A DNA stretch of 64,000 bases. It comes from Macrocystis pyrifera (Eukaryota; Sar; Phaeophyceae; Laminariales; Laminariaceae). The translations under genes and the position numbers were made by a program. This document shows positions 1 to 13,757 of this stretch, in pieces (positions within the stretch are counted from its first letter, which is position 1; every line of letters starts with the position of its first letter). The notes beneath the pieces are model-generated. The model was given only the letters and a program-made list of their open reading frames with translations. It was not told the DNA's origin and made no database searches. The stretch is from the NCBI GenBank assembly GCA_031763025.1, contig JASSKH010000006.1:15713479-15777478 (forward strand). The letters are read 5' to 3'.

Positions 1-3000
1 GCGAGAGAAAAGCAAATGCTGACCGCTTCTTGTCCTCTTCTGTCGTTTTCTGCCCATGTCCGCCTGTAAAAATGTGGGTTGTGTTTGTCCCGGAGGTACC
101 ACTGCAGAGACGCGGAAATAGTTTGTTTTTGTCGCCCAAACAACCACGAAGGGAATCGTCTTGGTTCACGCTCGGCAAGAATGTTCCACAGTGCCGGTGG
201 TAAGGAAACAGCAAGCCATAGCCGCTTCTCATGCACCTCGGACGTTTTCTGTACATTTTTTCTCGAAAAAAACGTGATTCGGGGTTTTCGGGGAGGTACC
301 ACTGTACAGACGCAGAATTAGCTTGAGTTTGTCGCCTAAAACACGACGAAGAGTCTCGTTGTGGTTCCCGTTCGGCAAGAACGTTCAACCGTCCTGTTGC
401 AAAATGAAACAGACAAGAGCAGCCCGCTTCGCGTCCTCCTCTGCGGTTTTTCAGACCGTATCCACTTGAAAAAAACGTGGGTCATGCTTGTCCGGGAGGC
501 ACCACTGTAGAGGCGCAGAATTAACTTGGTTTTGTCGCCCAAAACACGACGAAGAGTCTCGTTGTGGTGCCCGCTCGGCAAGAACGTTCCATCGTTCCGT
601 AGGCGAGAGAAAAAGCAATTGCTGACCGCTTCGGGTCCTATGCTGTCGTTTTTCTGACCATGTCCGCCTGTAAAACGTGGGTTGTGTTCGTCCGCGAGGC
701 ACCACTGGAGATGCGTGGAAATAGCGTTTTTTCTGTCTCCCAAAACGTGAAGAATGGTTTCGTCTCGGTTCCCGCTAGGGGAGAACGTTCCACCCGTGCC
801 CGTAGGCGAGAGAAAAGCAAATGCTGACCGCTTCTTGTCCTCCTCTGTCGTTTTCTGCCCATGTCCGCCTGTAAAAATGTGGGTTGTGTTTGTCCCGGAG
901 GTACCACTGCAGAGACGCGGAAATAGTTTGTTTCTGTCGCCCAAACAACCACGAAGGGAATCGTTTTGGTTCACGCTCGGCAAGAATGTTCCACAGTGCC
1001 GGTGGTAAAGGAAACAGCAAGCGATAGCCGCTTCTCATGCACCTCGGACGTTTTCTGTACATTTTTTCTCGAAAAAAAACGTGATTCGGGGTTTTCGGGG
1101 AGGTACCACTGTAGAGACGCAGGATTAGCTTGGGTTTGTCGCCTACCACACGACGAAGAGTCTCGTTGTGGTTCCCGTTCGGCAAGAACGTTCAACCGTC
1201 CTGTTGCAAAATGAAACAGACAAGAGCAGCCCGCTTCGCGTCCTCCTCTGCGGTTTTTTCAGACCGTATCCACTTGAAAAAACGTGGGTCATGCTTGTCC
1301 GGGAGGCACCACTGTAGAGGCGCAGAACTAACTTGGTTTTGTCGCCCAAAACACGACGAAGAGTCTCGTTGTGGTGCCCGCTCGGCAAGAACGTTCCATC
1401 GTTCCGTAGGCGAGAGAAAAAGCAATTGCTGACCGCTTCGGGTCCCCTGCTGTCGTTTTTCTGACCATGTCCGCCCGTAAAAACGTGGGTTGTGTTCGTC
1501 CGCGAGGCACCGCTGGAGATGCGCGGAAATAGCGTTTTTCTGTCCCCCAAAACGCGAAGAAAGGTTTCGTCTCGGTTCCCGCTAGGGGAGAACGTTCCAC
1601 CCGTGCCCGTAGGCGAGAGAAAAGCAAATGCTGACCGCTTCTTGTCCTCCTCTGTCGTTTTCTGCCCATGTCCGCCTGTAAAAATGTGGGTTGTGTTTGT
1701 CCGGGAGGTACCACTGCAGAGACGCGGAAATAGCTTGTTTTTGTCCCCCCAAACCACGACGAAGGGAATCGTTTTGGTTCACGCTCGGCAAGAATGTTCC
1801 GCAGTGCCGATGGTGAAGGAAACAGCAAGCGATAGCTGCTTCTCATGCGCCTCGGACGTTTTATGTACATTTTCTCTTGAAAAAAACGTGATTCGGGGTT
1901 TTCGGGGAGGTACCACTGTAGAGACGCAGGATTAGCTTGAGTTTGTCGCCTAAAACACGACGAAGAGTCTCGTTGTGGTTCCCGCTGGGCAAGAACGTTC
2001 AACCGTTCTGTTGCAAAATGAAAAAGACGGAGCAGCCCGCTTCGCGTCCTCCTCTGCGGTTTTTCAGACCGTATCCGCCTGAAAAAACGTGGGTCATGCT
2101 TGTCCGGGAGGCACCACGGGAGAGGCGCAGAATTAACTTGGTTTTGTCGCCCAAAACACGACCGTGAGCCTCGTTGTCATTCTCGATTGGCAAGAACGTT
2201 CAACCGTCCTGGCGCAAAAAGAGAAAGACAGAGCAACCCGCTTCGTGTCTTCCTCTGCCGTTTTTCTGACAATATCCGACTGAAAAAACGGGGGTCATGC
2301 TTGTCCGGGAGGCACCATTGGAGAGACGCAGAATTGTCTTGGTTTTGTCGCCCAAAACACGACGAAGAGTCTCGTTGTTGTTACCGCCCCGCAGGAACGT
2401 TCCGCCGTTCCGTAGACGAGAGAAAAAGCAAATGCTGACCGCTTCGTGACCTCTGCTGTCGTTTTTCTGACTATGTCCGCCTGTAAAACGTGGGTTGTGT
2501 TCGTCCGCGAGGCACCACTGGAGATATGCGGAAATAGCTCTTTTTTGTCCCCCAAAACGCGAGGAAAGGTCTCGGCTCGGTTCCCGCTAGGCAAAAACCT
2601 TCCACCCGTGCCCGTAGGCGAGAGAAAAGCAAATGCTGACCGCTTCTTGTCCTCCTCGGTCGTTTTCTGCCCATGTCCGCCTGTACAAACGTGGGTTGTG
2701 TTTGCCCGGGAGGTACCACTGCAGAGACGCGGAGATAGCTTGTTTCTGTCGCCCAAACCACGACGAAGGGAATCGTTTTGTTTCACGCTCGGCAAGAATG
2801 TTCCACAGTGCCGATGGTGAAGGAAACAGCAAGAGATAGCTGCTTCTCATGCACCTCGGACGTTTTCTGTACATTTTTTCTCGAAAAAACGTGATTCGGG
2901 GTTTTCGGGGAGGTACCACTGTACAGACGCAGAATTAGCTTGAGTTTGTCGCCTAAAACACGACGAAGAGTCTCGTTGTGGTTCCCGCTCGGCAAGAACG

Positions 3001-3950
3001 TTCAACCGTCCTGTTGCAAAATGAAAAAGACAAGAGCAGCCCGCTTCGCGTCCTCCTCTGCGGTTTTTCAGACCGTATCCGCCTGAAAAAACGTGGGTTG
3101 TGCTTGTCCGGGAGGCACCACTGTAGAGGCGCAGAACTAACTTGGCTTTGTCGCCCAAAACACGACGAAGAGTCTCGTTGTGGTGCCCGCTCGGCAAGAA
3201 CGTTCCATCGTTCCGTAGGCGAGAGAAAAAGCAATTGCTGACCGCTTCGGATCCCCTGCTGTCGTTTTTCTGACCATGTCCGCCCGTAAAAACGTGGGTT
3301 GTGTTCGTCCGCGAGGCACCACTGGAGATGCGCGGAAATAGCGTTTTTCTGTCCCCCAAAACGCGAAGAAAGGTTTCGTCTCGGTTCCCGCTAGGGGAGA
3401 ACGTTCCACCCGTGCCCGTAGGCGAGAGAAAAGCAAATGCTGACCGCTTCTTGTCCTCCTCTGTCGTTTTCTGCCCATGTCCGCCTGTAAAAATGTGGGT
3501 TGTGTTTGTCCCGGAGGTACCACTGCAGAGACGCGGAAATAGCTTGTTTTTGTCCCCCCAAACCACGACGAAGGGAATCGTTTTGGTTCACGCTCGGCAA
3601 GAAAGTTCCACAGTGCCGGTGGTGAAGGAAACAGCAAGCCATAGCCGCTTCCCATGCACCTCGGATGTTTTCTGTACATTTTCTCTTGAAAAAACGTGAT
3701 TCGGGGTTTTCGGGGAGGTACCACTGTAGAGACGCAGAATTAGCTTGAGTTTGTCGCCTAAAACACGACGAAGAGTCTCGTTGTGGTTCCCGCTGGGCAA
3801 GAACGTTCAACCGTCCTGTTGCAAAATGAAAAAGACGGAGCAGCCCGCTTCGCGTCCTCCTCTTCGGTTTTTCAGACCGTATCCGCCTGAAAAAACGTGG
3901 GTTGTGCTTGTCCGGGAGGCACCACTGGAGAGACGCGGAAATAGCTTGTT
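1..3950 (+). repeat. ~200-bp satellite, four-monomer higher-order repeat (HOR)
   Basis: Head-to-tail monomers of about 200 bp, each with a GTCGCCCAAAACACGACGAAG-like block, a GGCAAGAACGTTC block, a GCTGACCGCTTC block, a TGTAAAAACGTGGG block and GGGAGGTACCACTG. Four distinguishable monomer types follow in fixed order. The landmark GCGAGAGAAAAGCAAATGC recurs at 1, 806, 1613, 2618 and 3422, giving HOR lengths of 805, 807, 1005 and 804 bp. The 1005-bp unit carries one extra monomer, a second copy of the type with a CAAAATGAAA-like segment (near 2010 and 2210). HOR copies look nearly identical to each other, while monomer types inside a unit differ clearly. This points to recent homogenisation. 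Open frames on both strands exist only because the period is close to 201 bp; none looks like a protein. The array continues past the left edge. Confidence 0.93.
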
Positions 3951-6900
3951 TTGTCGCCCAAAACGCGACGAAGGGTATTATTTTTGTTCAAGTTTGGCAA
4001 GAACGTTCCATCGTGCCCGTGGTGAAAGAGAAATCCAGCGCTGGCCGCTTCGCGTGCACCTCCGACGTCTTTATGACCATGTTCCCCTCTAAAAACGTGA
4101 TGCGGGGTTTTTCGGGGAGGTGCCGCTGGAGAGACGCAGAATTAACTTGGTTCAGTCGCCCGAAACGCGACGAAGGGTATCGTTTTGGTTCCCGCTAGGC
4201 AAGAACGTTCCACCATGCCGGTGGGGAAGGAAAAAGCAAATGCTGACCGCTTCGCATGCACCTCTGATGTTTTTCTGAACATTTTCTCTTAATAAACGTG
4301 TTTCTGGTTTTCGGGGAGGTACCACTGGAGAGATGCAGAATATTCTCGGGTTTGCCACCAAAAGAACGAAGAAGGGTATGATTTTTGGTTCCCGCTCGGC
4401 AAGAACGTTCTACCGTGCCGGTGGTGAAGGAAAAAGAAAAAGCTGATCGCTTCGTGGCCTCCGCCCTCGCGTTTGTGGCCGTGTCCGCCTGTAAAAATGT
4501 GAGTTGCGCTTGTCCGGGAGGTACCTCCGGAGAGACGCGGAAATTTCTTGATTTCGTCACCCAAAACGCGAAGAAAGGTCTTGGTTTGGTTCCCGCTCGG
4601 CAAGGACGTTCAACTGTGCCATGGGATAAAGAGAAAGCCATCACTGGTCGCTTCGCGTCCAACTCTGCCGCTTTTCAGACCACGGCCGCCTATAAAAACG
4701 CGTGTTGGGGTGTTCGGGGGAGTATGACTGGATAGACGCGAAATTAACTTGGCTGTCGCCCAAAACACGACGAAGAGTCTCGTTGTGGTTCCTGCTCGGC
4801 CAGAACGTTCAACCGTGTTGGTGGTAAAAGAAAAAGATAGAGCTGCTCGCTTCGCGTTCTCCTCAGTCGCGTTTTGGACCACGTCTGCCTATAAAAAGGG
4901 TTGTTGGGCTTTCGGAGAGGGCCCACAGGAGATACGCAGAATTAACTTGGTTTTGTCGCCCAAACCACGACGAGGGGCATTGTTGTTTGGTTGACGCTCT
5001 GCAAGGACCTTCCACCGTGCCGGTGTTATAAGATAAAGCAAGCGCTAACCCCTCCGCGTGCACCTCTGACATTTTTCTGACCATGTGCTCCTGCAAAAAG
5101 CGTAAGTTGTGTGTTCGCGAGGTACCAATGGAGAGACGCGGAAATAGCTGTTTTTTGTCGCCTAAAACACGATGAAGGGTATCGTTTTTGTTCAAGCTTG
5201 GCAAGAACGTTCCACCGTGCCCGTGGTGAAAGAGAAATCAAGCGCTGACCGCTTCGCGTGCACCTCTGACGTCTTTATGACCATGTTTCCCTCTAAAAAC
5301 GTGATTCGGGGTTTTCGGGGAGGTACTGCTGGAGAGACGCAGAATTTACTTGGTTTTGTCACCCAAAACGCGACGAAGGGTATGGTTTTGGTTCCCGCTT
5401 GGCAAGAACGTTCCACCGTGCTGGTCGGGAAGGAAAAAGCAAGTGTTGACCGCTTCGTGTCCTCCGCTGTCGTCTTTATGACCATGTCCACCTGTAAAAA
5501 CGTGAGTTGTGTTCGTCCGCGAGGTACCACTGGAGATACGAGGAAATATGTTTTTTTTGTCGCCCAAAACGCGAAGAAGCGTATCGTTTTTTTCCACGCT
5601 CGGCAAAAAACGTTCTGCCGTGCCCGTGGTGAAAGAAAAAGCAAGCGCTGACCGCTTCGCGTGCACCTCTGACATTTTTCTGACCACATGCTCCTGCAAA
5701 AAGCGTAAGTTGTGTGTCCGCGAGGTACCACTGGAGAGACGCGGAAATAGCTTGTTTTTGTCGCCCAAAACGCGACGAAGGGTATCGTTTTTGTTCAAGC
5801 TTGGCAAGAACGTTCCACCGTGCCCGTGGTGAAAGAAAAAGCTAGCGCTGACCGCTTCGAGTGCACCACTGACGTCTTTATGACCATGTTTCCCTCTAAA
5901 AACGTGATTCGGGGTTTTCGGGGAGGTACTGCTGGAGAGACGCAGAATTTACTTGGTTTTGTCACCCAAAACGCGACGAAGGGTATCGTTTTGGTTCCCG
6001 CTTGACAAGAACGTTCCACCGTGCTGGTAGGGAAGGGATACGCAAGTGTTGACCGCTTCGTGTCCTCCGCTGTCGTTTTTATGACCATGTCCACCTGTAA
6101 AAACGTGGGTTGTGTTCGTCCGCGAGGGACCACTGGAGATACGAGGAAATAGTTTTTTTTTGTCGCCCAAAACGCGAAGAAGCGTATCTTTTTTTCCACG
6201 CTCGGCAAAAACGTTCTGCCGTGCCCGTGGTGAAAGAAAAAGCAAAAGCGCGCTGACCGCTTCGAGTGCACCTCTGACGGTTTAATGACCATGTTCCCCT
6301 CTGAAAACGTGATTCGGGTTGTTTGGCGGAGGTACCACTGGAGAGACGCGTAATTAACTTGGTTCGTCGCCCAAAGCACGACGAAGAGTCTCGTTGTGGT
6401 TCATGCTTGGCAAGAACGTTCAACCGTGCTGGTGGAAAAATAAAAAAAATTAGAGCTGCTCGCTTCGCGTCCTCTTCTGTCGTTTTTCGGACCACGTCTG
6501 CCTATAAAAACGGTTGTTGGGCTTTCGGACAGGTACCACTGTAGAGACGCAGAATTAACTTGGTTTTGTCGCCCAAGACACGACGAAGGGTATTTTGTTT
6601 TGGTTGACGCTCTGCAGGGACCTTCTACCGTGCCGGTGTTATAAGATAAAGCAAGCGCTGATCCCTCCGCGTGCACCTTTGGCATTTTTCTGACCATGTG
6701 CTCCTGCAAAAAGCGTAAGTTGTGTTTGTCCGCGAGGTGCCACTGGAGAGACGCGGAAAACTCTTGTTTTAGTCGCCCAAAACGCGACGAAGGGTATCGT
6801 TTTTGTTCAAGCTTGGCAAGAACGTTCCACCGTGCCCGTGGTGAAAGAAAAAGCAAGCGCTGACCACTTCGCGTGCACCTCTGACGTCTTTATGACCATG

Positions 6901-9900
6901 TTCCCTCTAAAGACGTGATTCGGGGTTTTCGGGGAGGTACCGCTGGAGAGACGCAGAATTAACTTGGTTCAGTCGCCCGCGACGAAGGGTATGGTTTTGG
7001 TTCCCGCTTGGCAAGAACGTTCCACCATGCCGGTGGTGAAGGAAAAAGCATGTGCTAACCGCTTCGTGTCCTCCTCTGTTACTTTTCTGACCATGTCCGC
7101 CTGTAAAACCGTGGGTGGTGTTTGTCCGCGAGATACCACTGGAGAGACGCGGAAATAATTTGGTTTGCTCGCCCAAAACGCGGAGAAGGGTATCATTTTG
7201 AGTCACGTTCGGCGAGAAACGTTGCACGGTGCCCGTGGTGAAAGAAAAAGCAAGCGCTGACCGCTTCGCGTGCACCTCTGACGTTTTAATGACCATGTTC
7301 CCCTCTAAAAACGTGATCGGGGTTTTCGGGGAGGTACCACTGGACAGACGCATAATTAGCTTGATTTTGTCGCCCAAAACACGACCATGGGTCTTGATGT
7401 GGTTCCCGCTCAGCAAGAACGTTCAACCGTGCCGGTGGTGAGAGAAAAAAGCAAATGCTGACCGCTTCGCATACACCTCTGATGGTTTCAGAACATTTTC
7501 TCTTGATAAACGTGTTTCAGGTTTTCGGGGATGTACCACTGGAGAGACGTAGAATATTCTCGGGTTTGCCACCAAAAGCACGAAGAAGGGAATTGTTTTG
7601 GTTCCCGCTTGGCAAGAACGTTCCACCGTGCCGGTGGTGAAGGAGAAACCAAGTTCTGACCGCTTCGTGTCCTCCGCCGTCGTTTTGTTTACCATGTTCG
7701 CCTGTAACAACGTGGGTTTGTGTTCGTCCGGGAGGTACTACTGGAGAGACGCGGAAATTGCTTGTGTTTGTCGCCCAAAACGCGAAGAAAGGTCTTGTTT
7801 TGGTTCACGCTCGGCAAGGACGTTCAACCGTGCCATGAGATAAAGAGAAAGCCATCACTGGTCGCTTCGCGTCCAACTCTGTCACTTTTCAGACCACGGC
7901 CGTATATAAAAACGCGTGTTGGGGTGTTCGGGGGAGTATACTTGGATAGACGCGAAATTAACTTGGTTTGTCGCCCAAAGCACGACGAAGAGTCTCGTTG
8001 TGGTTCCTACTCGACCAGAACACTCAATCGTTAGGGTGGAAAAAGAAAAATATAGAGCTGCGCGCTTCGTGTCCTCCTCTGTCGTTTTTCGGACCACGTC
8101 TGCCTATAAAACGGTTGTTGGGCTTTGGGAGAGGGATCACTGTAGAGACGCAGAATTAACTTGGCTTCAGCGCCCAAAACACGACGAGGGGTATTGTTTT
8201 TTGGTTGACGCTCTGCAAGGACCTTCCACCATGCCGGTGTAGTAAGATAAAACAAGCGCTGATCCCTCTGCGTGCACTAACCTCTGACATTTTTCTGACC
8301 ACATGCTCCTGCAAAAAGCGTGCGTGGTGTTTGTCCGCGAGGTGCCACTGCAGAGACGCGGAAATAGCTTGTTTTAGTCGCCCATAACGCGACGAAGGGT
8401 GTCGGTTTAGTTCAAGCTTGGCAAGAACGTTCCACCGTGCCCGTGGTGAAAGAAAAAGCAAGCGCTGACCGCTTCGCATACACCTCTGACGTCTTTATGA
8501 CCATGTTTCTCTCTAAAAACGTGATTCGGGGTTTTCGGGGAGGTACCGCTGGAGAGACGCAGAAATAACTTGGTTTAGTCGCCTAAAACACGACCAACAG
8601 TCTCGTTGGGGTTGACGGTCAGAAATAACGTTCCACCGTGCCGGTGACGAAGGAATAAGCATGTGCTGATCGCTTCGTGTCCTCCGCTGTCGTTTTTTTG
8701 CCCATATCCGCCTTTAAAAACGTGGGTTGTGTTTGTCCGGGAGGTACCACTGGAGAGACCCGGAAATAGCTTGTTTTTGTCGCCCAAAGCGCGTAGAAGG
8801 GTATCATTTTGGGTCACGATCGGCGAGAACGTTCAACCGTGCCCGTGGTAGAAGAAAAATCAACCGCTGACAACGCGTTGCGTGCACGTCTGACGTTTTT
8901 ATGACCATGTTCCCTTATAAACGCGTGATGCGGGGTTTCCCGGGAGGTACCACTGGACAGACGCAGAATTAGCTTGGTTTTGTCGCTCGAAACACGACCA
9001 TGAGTCTCGCTGTGGTTCCGGCTTGGCAAGAACGTTTAACGGTGTTGGCGGAAACAGAAAAAGAGAGAGCTGCCTGCTTCGTGTCCTCCGCCGTTGTTTT
9101 TCTGACCATATCCGCCTGAAATAACGTGGGTTGTGTTTGTCCGGAAGGCACCACTGGAGAGATGCAGAATAAACTTGGTTTTGTCGCCCAAAACACGACG
9201 AAGAGTCTCGTTGTGGTTCCGCTCGGCGAGAACGTTCCACCGTGCCCCTGGTGGAAGAAACAACAACCGCTTCACCGCTTCGTGTCCTCTGCTGTACTTT
9301 GTCTGATCATGTTCCGCCTACAAAAACGTGGGTTGTGTTCCTCCGGGATGTATCACTGGAAAGACGCTGAAATAGCTTCTTTTTGTCGCCCAAAACGCGA
9401 AGAAGGGTATCGTTTTGGTTCACGCTCGGCGGGAATGTTCTACCCTGCCCGGGTGAAACCAAAGCAAGCGCTGACCGCTTCGCGTGCACCTCTGACGTTT
9501 TGATTACCATGTTCCCTTCTAAAAACGTGATCCTGGGTTTTCGCTGAGGAACCACTGGAGAGACGGATAATTATGTTGTTTTTTTCGCCCAAAACACGAA
9601 TAGGAATCTCGTTGCGGTTCCTGCTCAGCACTAACGTTCTACCGTTCCGTAGGCGAGAGAAGAGACAAGTGCCGACCGCTTCGTGTCCTCCTCTGTCGCT
9701 TATCTGACCATGTCCGCCTTCAAAAACGTGACTTGTGTTTGTCCGGAACGTACCACTGGAGAGACGCGGAAATAGCTTGGTTTAGTCGCCCAAAACGCGA
9801 AGAAGGGTCTCGTTGTGGTGCCCGCTCCGCAAGAACGTTCCACCGTGCCCGTGGTGAAAGAAAAAGCAAGCGCTGACTACTCCGCGTGCGCCCCTGACGT

Positions 9901-12900
9901 TTTTATGACCATGTTTCCCTATAAAGACGTGATTCGGGGGTTTCGGGGAGGTATCACTGGACAGACGCAGAATTAGCTTGGTTTTGTCGCCCAAAACACG
10001 ACCATGAGTCTCGTTGTGGTTCCCGCCCGGCAAGAACGTTCAAACGTGCTAGAGGAACAAGCAAAAGACGGAGCTGCTCGCTTCGTGTCCTCCTCTGCCG
10101 TTTTTATGACCGTATCCGCCTGTAAAAACGTGGGTTGTGTTTGTCCGGGACGCCCCCAGCACAATAGACTTGGTTTTGTCGCCCAAAACGCGACGAAGAG
10201 TCTCGTTGTGGTGCCCGCTCCGCCATAACGTTCCACCGTTCCATAGGCGAGAGAAAAAGCAAATGCTGACCGCTTCGTGTCCTCTGCCATCGTTTTTCTG
10301 ACCATGTCCGCCTGTAAAACATGGGTTGTGTTCGTCCGCGAGGTACCACTGGATATACTCGGAAAAAGCTTTTTTTTGTCCCCCAAAACGCGAAGAAGGG
10401 TCTTGTTTTGTTCCCGCCCGGCAAGGACGTTCACCTGTGCCATGGGATAAAGAGCAAGCCGTCGCTGGTCGGTTCGCGTCCAACTCTGTCACTTTTCCGA
10501 CCATGGCCGCCTATAAAAACGTGTGTTGGGGTGTTCGGGGAGGTACTACTGGAGATGAGCAGAATTAGCTTGGTTTTGTCGCTCAAACCACGACGAAGGA
10601 AATCGTTTTGGTTCACGCTCGGCAAGAATGTTCCACCGTACCCGTGGTGAAAGAAAAAGAAAGTGCTGACCGCTTCGCGTGCACTTCTGACGTTTTAATG
10701 ACCATGTTCCCCTCATACAACGTGATTCAGGGTTTTCGGGGAAGTATAGCTGGAGAGACGCGTAATTAACTGGGTTTGTCGTCCACACCACAACGAAGAG
10801 TCTCGTTATGGTTCCTGCTCTGCCAGAACGTTCAACCGCGCCGGTGGAAAAAGAAAAAGATAGAGCTTCTCGCTTCGCGTCCTCCTCTGTCGTTTTTCAG
10901 ACCACGTCTGCCTATCAAAACGGTTGCTGGGCTTTGGGAGAGGGACCACTGTAGAAAAGCAAAACTAACTTGGTTTTAGCGCCCAAACCACGACGAAGGG
11001 TGTTTTGTTTTGGTTAACGCTCTGCAAGGACCTTCCACCGTGCCGGTGGTATAAGGTAGAGCAAGCGCTGACCCATCCGCGTGCACCTCTAGCCTTTTTC
11101 TGACCATGTGTTCCTGCAAAAAGCGTGCGTTGTGTTTGTCCGCGAGGTACCACTGAGAGACGCGGAAATAGCTTGTTTTTGTCGCCCAAAACGCGACGAA
11201 GGGTATCGTTTTTGCTCAAGCTTGGCAAGGACGTTCCACCGTGTCCGCAGTGAAAGAAAAAAAGCAAGCGCTAACCGCTTCGCGTGCACTTCTGACGTCT
11301 TTATGACCATGTTCCCCCTAAAGACGTGATTCGGCTTTTTCGGGGAGTCCCCACCGGAGAGACACAGAACAAACTTCGTTTCGTCGCCCAAAACACGACC
11401 AAGAGTCTCGCTGTGGTTGACGGTCAGCAAGAACGTTCTACCGTGCTGGTGGTGAAGGAGTAAGCAAGTGCTGACCGCTTCGTGTCCTCCGCTGTCGCTT
11501 GTCCGACCATGTCCGCCTTTAAAAACGTGGGTTGTGTTTGCCCGGGAGGTGCCACCGGAGAAACCCGGAAATAGCTTGTTTTTGTCACCCAAATCGCGAA
11601 GAAGGGTATCGTTTCGGGTCACGATCGGCGAGAACGTTCCACCGTGCTGGTGGTGAAGGAAAAAGCAAGCGCTAGCCGCTTCGCATGCACCTCTGATGTT
11701 TTCTGAACATTTTCTCTTGATAAAACGTGATTCAACGTTTTCGGCGAGGTACCACTGGAGAGACGCAGAATATTCTCGGGTTTGCCGCCCAAAACACGAA
11801 GAAGGGTATCGTTTGGGTTCCCGCTTGGCAAGAACGTTCCACCGTACCGGTGGTGAAGGAAAAAACAAGTGCTGACCGCTTCGTGTCCTCCTCTGTCGTT
11901 TTTCTGACCATGTCCGCCTATGAAGACGTGGGTTGTGCTTGTCCGGGAGGGTACCAGAGACGCGGAAATTTCTGTTTTTTGTCGCCCGAAACGCGAAGAA
12001 GGGTATCGTTTTAGTTCCCGCTCGGCGAGAACGTTTCCCCGTGCCCGTAGGGAAAGAAAAAGCAAGCGCTGACCGCTCCGCGTGCGCCTCAGACGTTTTA
12101 ATGACCATGTTGCCCTCTATCAACGTGATTCAGGGTTGTCGGGGAAGTTCTTCTGAAGAGACGTAGAATTAGCTTGGTTTCGTCGCCCCAAACACAGCGA
12201 GGAGTCTCGTTGTGGTTCCCGCTCTGCAAGAACGCTCAACCGTGCTGGTGGAAAAAGAAAAAGGCATAGCTGCTCGCTTCGCGTCCTCCTCTGTCGTTTT
12301 TCTGACCACGTCTGCCTATAAAAGCGGCTGTTGGGGTTTCGGAGAGGGACCACTGGAGAGACGCAGAATAGGCTTGGTTTTGTCGCCGGAAACACGGCGA
12401 AGGGCATCGTTGGTGTTGACGCTCTGTAAGGACCTTCCACCGTGCCGGTGTTATAAGAAAAAGCAAGCGCTGACCCCTCCGCGTGCACCTCTGACATTTG
12501 TCTGACTATGTGCTCCTGTACAAACGTGTGTTGGAGGCGTCGGGGAGGTACCACCGGAGACACGCAGAATTAGCTTTGTTTCGTCGCCCAAATCACGGCG
12601 AAGGGTCGATTTTGTTTCACGCTCGGCAAGAACGTTCCACCGTGCTAGTGGTGTAAGAAAAGCAAGCGCTGTCCGCTTCGCGTCCTCCTCTGACGTTTTT
12701 GTGGCCACGTTCGCGTACAAAAACGTGGGTTGGAGGTTTGGGGAGGTACCACTAGACAGACGCAGAACTAGTCGGGTTTTGTCGCCCAAAAAAACACGAT
12801 GAAACGTCTCATCTTGGGCTTCGCTCGGCAATAATATCCCACCGTGGGGGTGGTGAAAGAAAAAGCGAGCGCTGGCCCCTTCGCGTGCACCTCTGACGTT

Positions 12901-13420
12901 CTTGTGACCATCTCGCCAGTAAAACACGGGTTGTTGGGAGGTACCCTTGGAGACGCAAAATTCGCTTGGTTTTGTCGCCCAAACCACGAAGAACCGTCTA
13001 ATTTTGGTCCACGCTCGGCAACAACGTTCCACCGTAGGAGTAGTGAAAGATACCGCAAGTGCTGACCCCTCCGTGTGTACCCTGTGGCATTTTTCTGGTC
13101 GTGTGCTGCTATAAAAACATGTGTTGGGGTTTTCGGGGAGGTACCACTGGAGAGACGCAGAATTAAGCTGAATTTTTCGTCCAAAACACGGCAAAGGATC
13201 TCGGTTTGGTTGCCGCTGTGCCAAAACCTTTCACCGTGCCGTGTGGTGAAAGAAAAAGCGCGTGCTGACAGCGCCGCGTCCTCCTCTCACGTTTGTGTGG
13301 CCCTCCCGCCAAAACAAAACGTAGATTGGGGTTTTCGGGGAGGTCCCACTGGAGAGAGGCAGAATTTGGCTTGGCTTTGTCGGCCATTTCCACGATGAAG
13401 AGTCTCATTCGGTCATCACT
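3951..13420 (+). repeat. ~200-bp satellite, mixed monomers
   Basis: The array continues in the same orientation without the four-monomer order of the first 3.95 kb. Roughly 47 monomers are present. Several monomer classes alternate irregularly: those with TATGACCATGTTCCCCTC, those with CATGCTCCTGCAAAAAGCG, and those with GCCTATAAAAACG. A short three-monomer order of about 605 bp repeats around 5225-6240. Divergence between neighbours is higher than in the left HOR, and from about 12500 the monomers become more degenerate and slightly variable in length, as expected at the edge of an array. The array ends abruptly at about 13420, against a boundary module that is also found at 16781. Confidence 0.92.
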
Positions 13421-13424
13421 TCTT

Positions 13425-13757
13425 CTATGGTAAGACCCGTACGACCTAGCTCAAACTCGAGGCCACAGCATTAGCTGTACCGCTCGAACGAGTCAGCCAC
13501 CCTAGTTGACTCGAGGAAAGAGACGTGAATTATAACCGAGAAGAAAGGTAAATGACCGCCACGTGTGCGATGTCTCACACAAGAAGCAGTTCCGCTTTAC
13601 ACCCTACAAAAAAATCCTCAAAATACACTTGAATCCCGATATCCCGGATGCCCCCCCCTAGACCACATATGTCATACCATAATAGTCTATTCCTCTTATG
13701 ATACCCGGGGATGTGCACAACTATAGGCCCCTCTGATGACCACACTCCGACCCTTCG
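13425..13757 (+). repeat. Boundary module, copy 1
   Basis: A ~333-bp sequence starting CTATGGTAAGACCCGTACGA and containing TGCGATGTCTCACAC, ATCCCGGAT and GATGACCACACT. It recurs at 16781-17099 in the same orientation with small indels. Here it sits between the end of the ~200-bp satellite and the start of the ~150-bp satellite. No coding potential is seen. It may be a dispersed repeat or part of a larger duplicated unit. Confidence 0.88.

Noticed and set aside
1-13420. Many open frames of 60-344 codons on both strands
   Set aside because: They repeat with the ~200-bp period, overlap each other on both strands and start at arbitrary monomers. The period near 201 bp keeps frames open without selection.
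1-13420. CRISPR array (regular repeats)
   Set aside because: There is no division into short identical repeats and unique spacers. The whole ~200-bp monomer is repeated, and the genome is eukaryotic.
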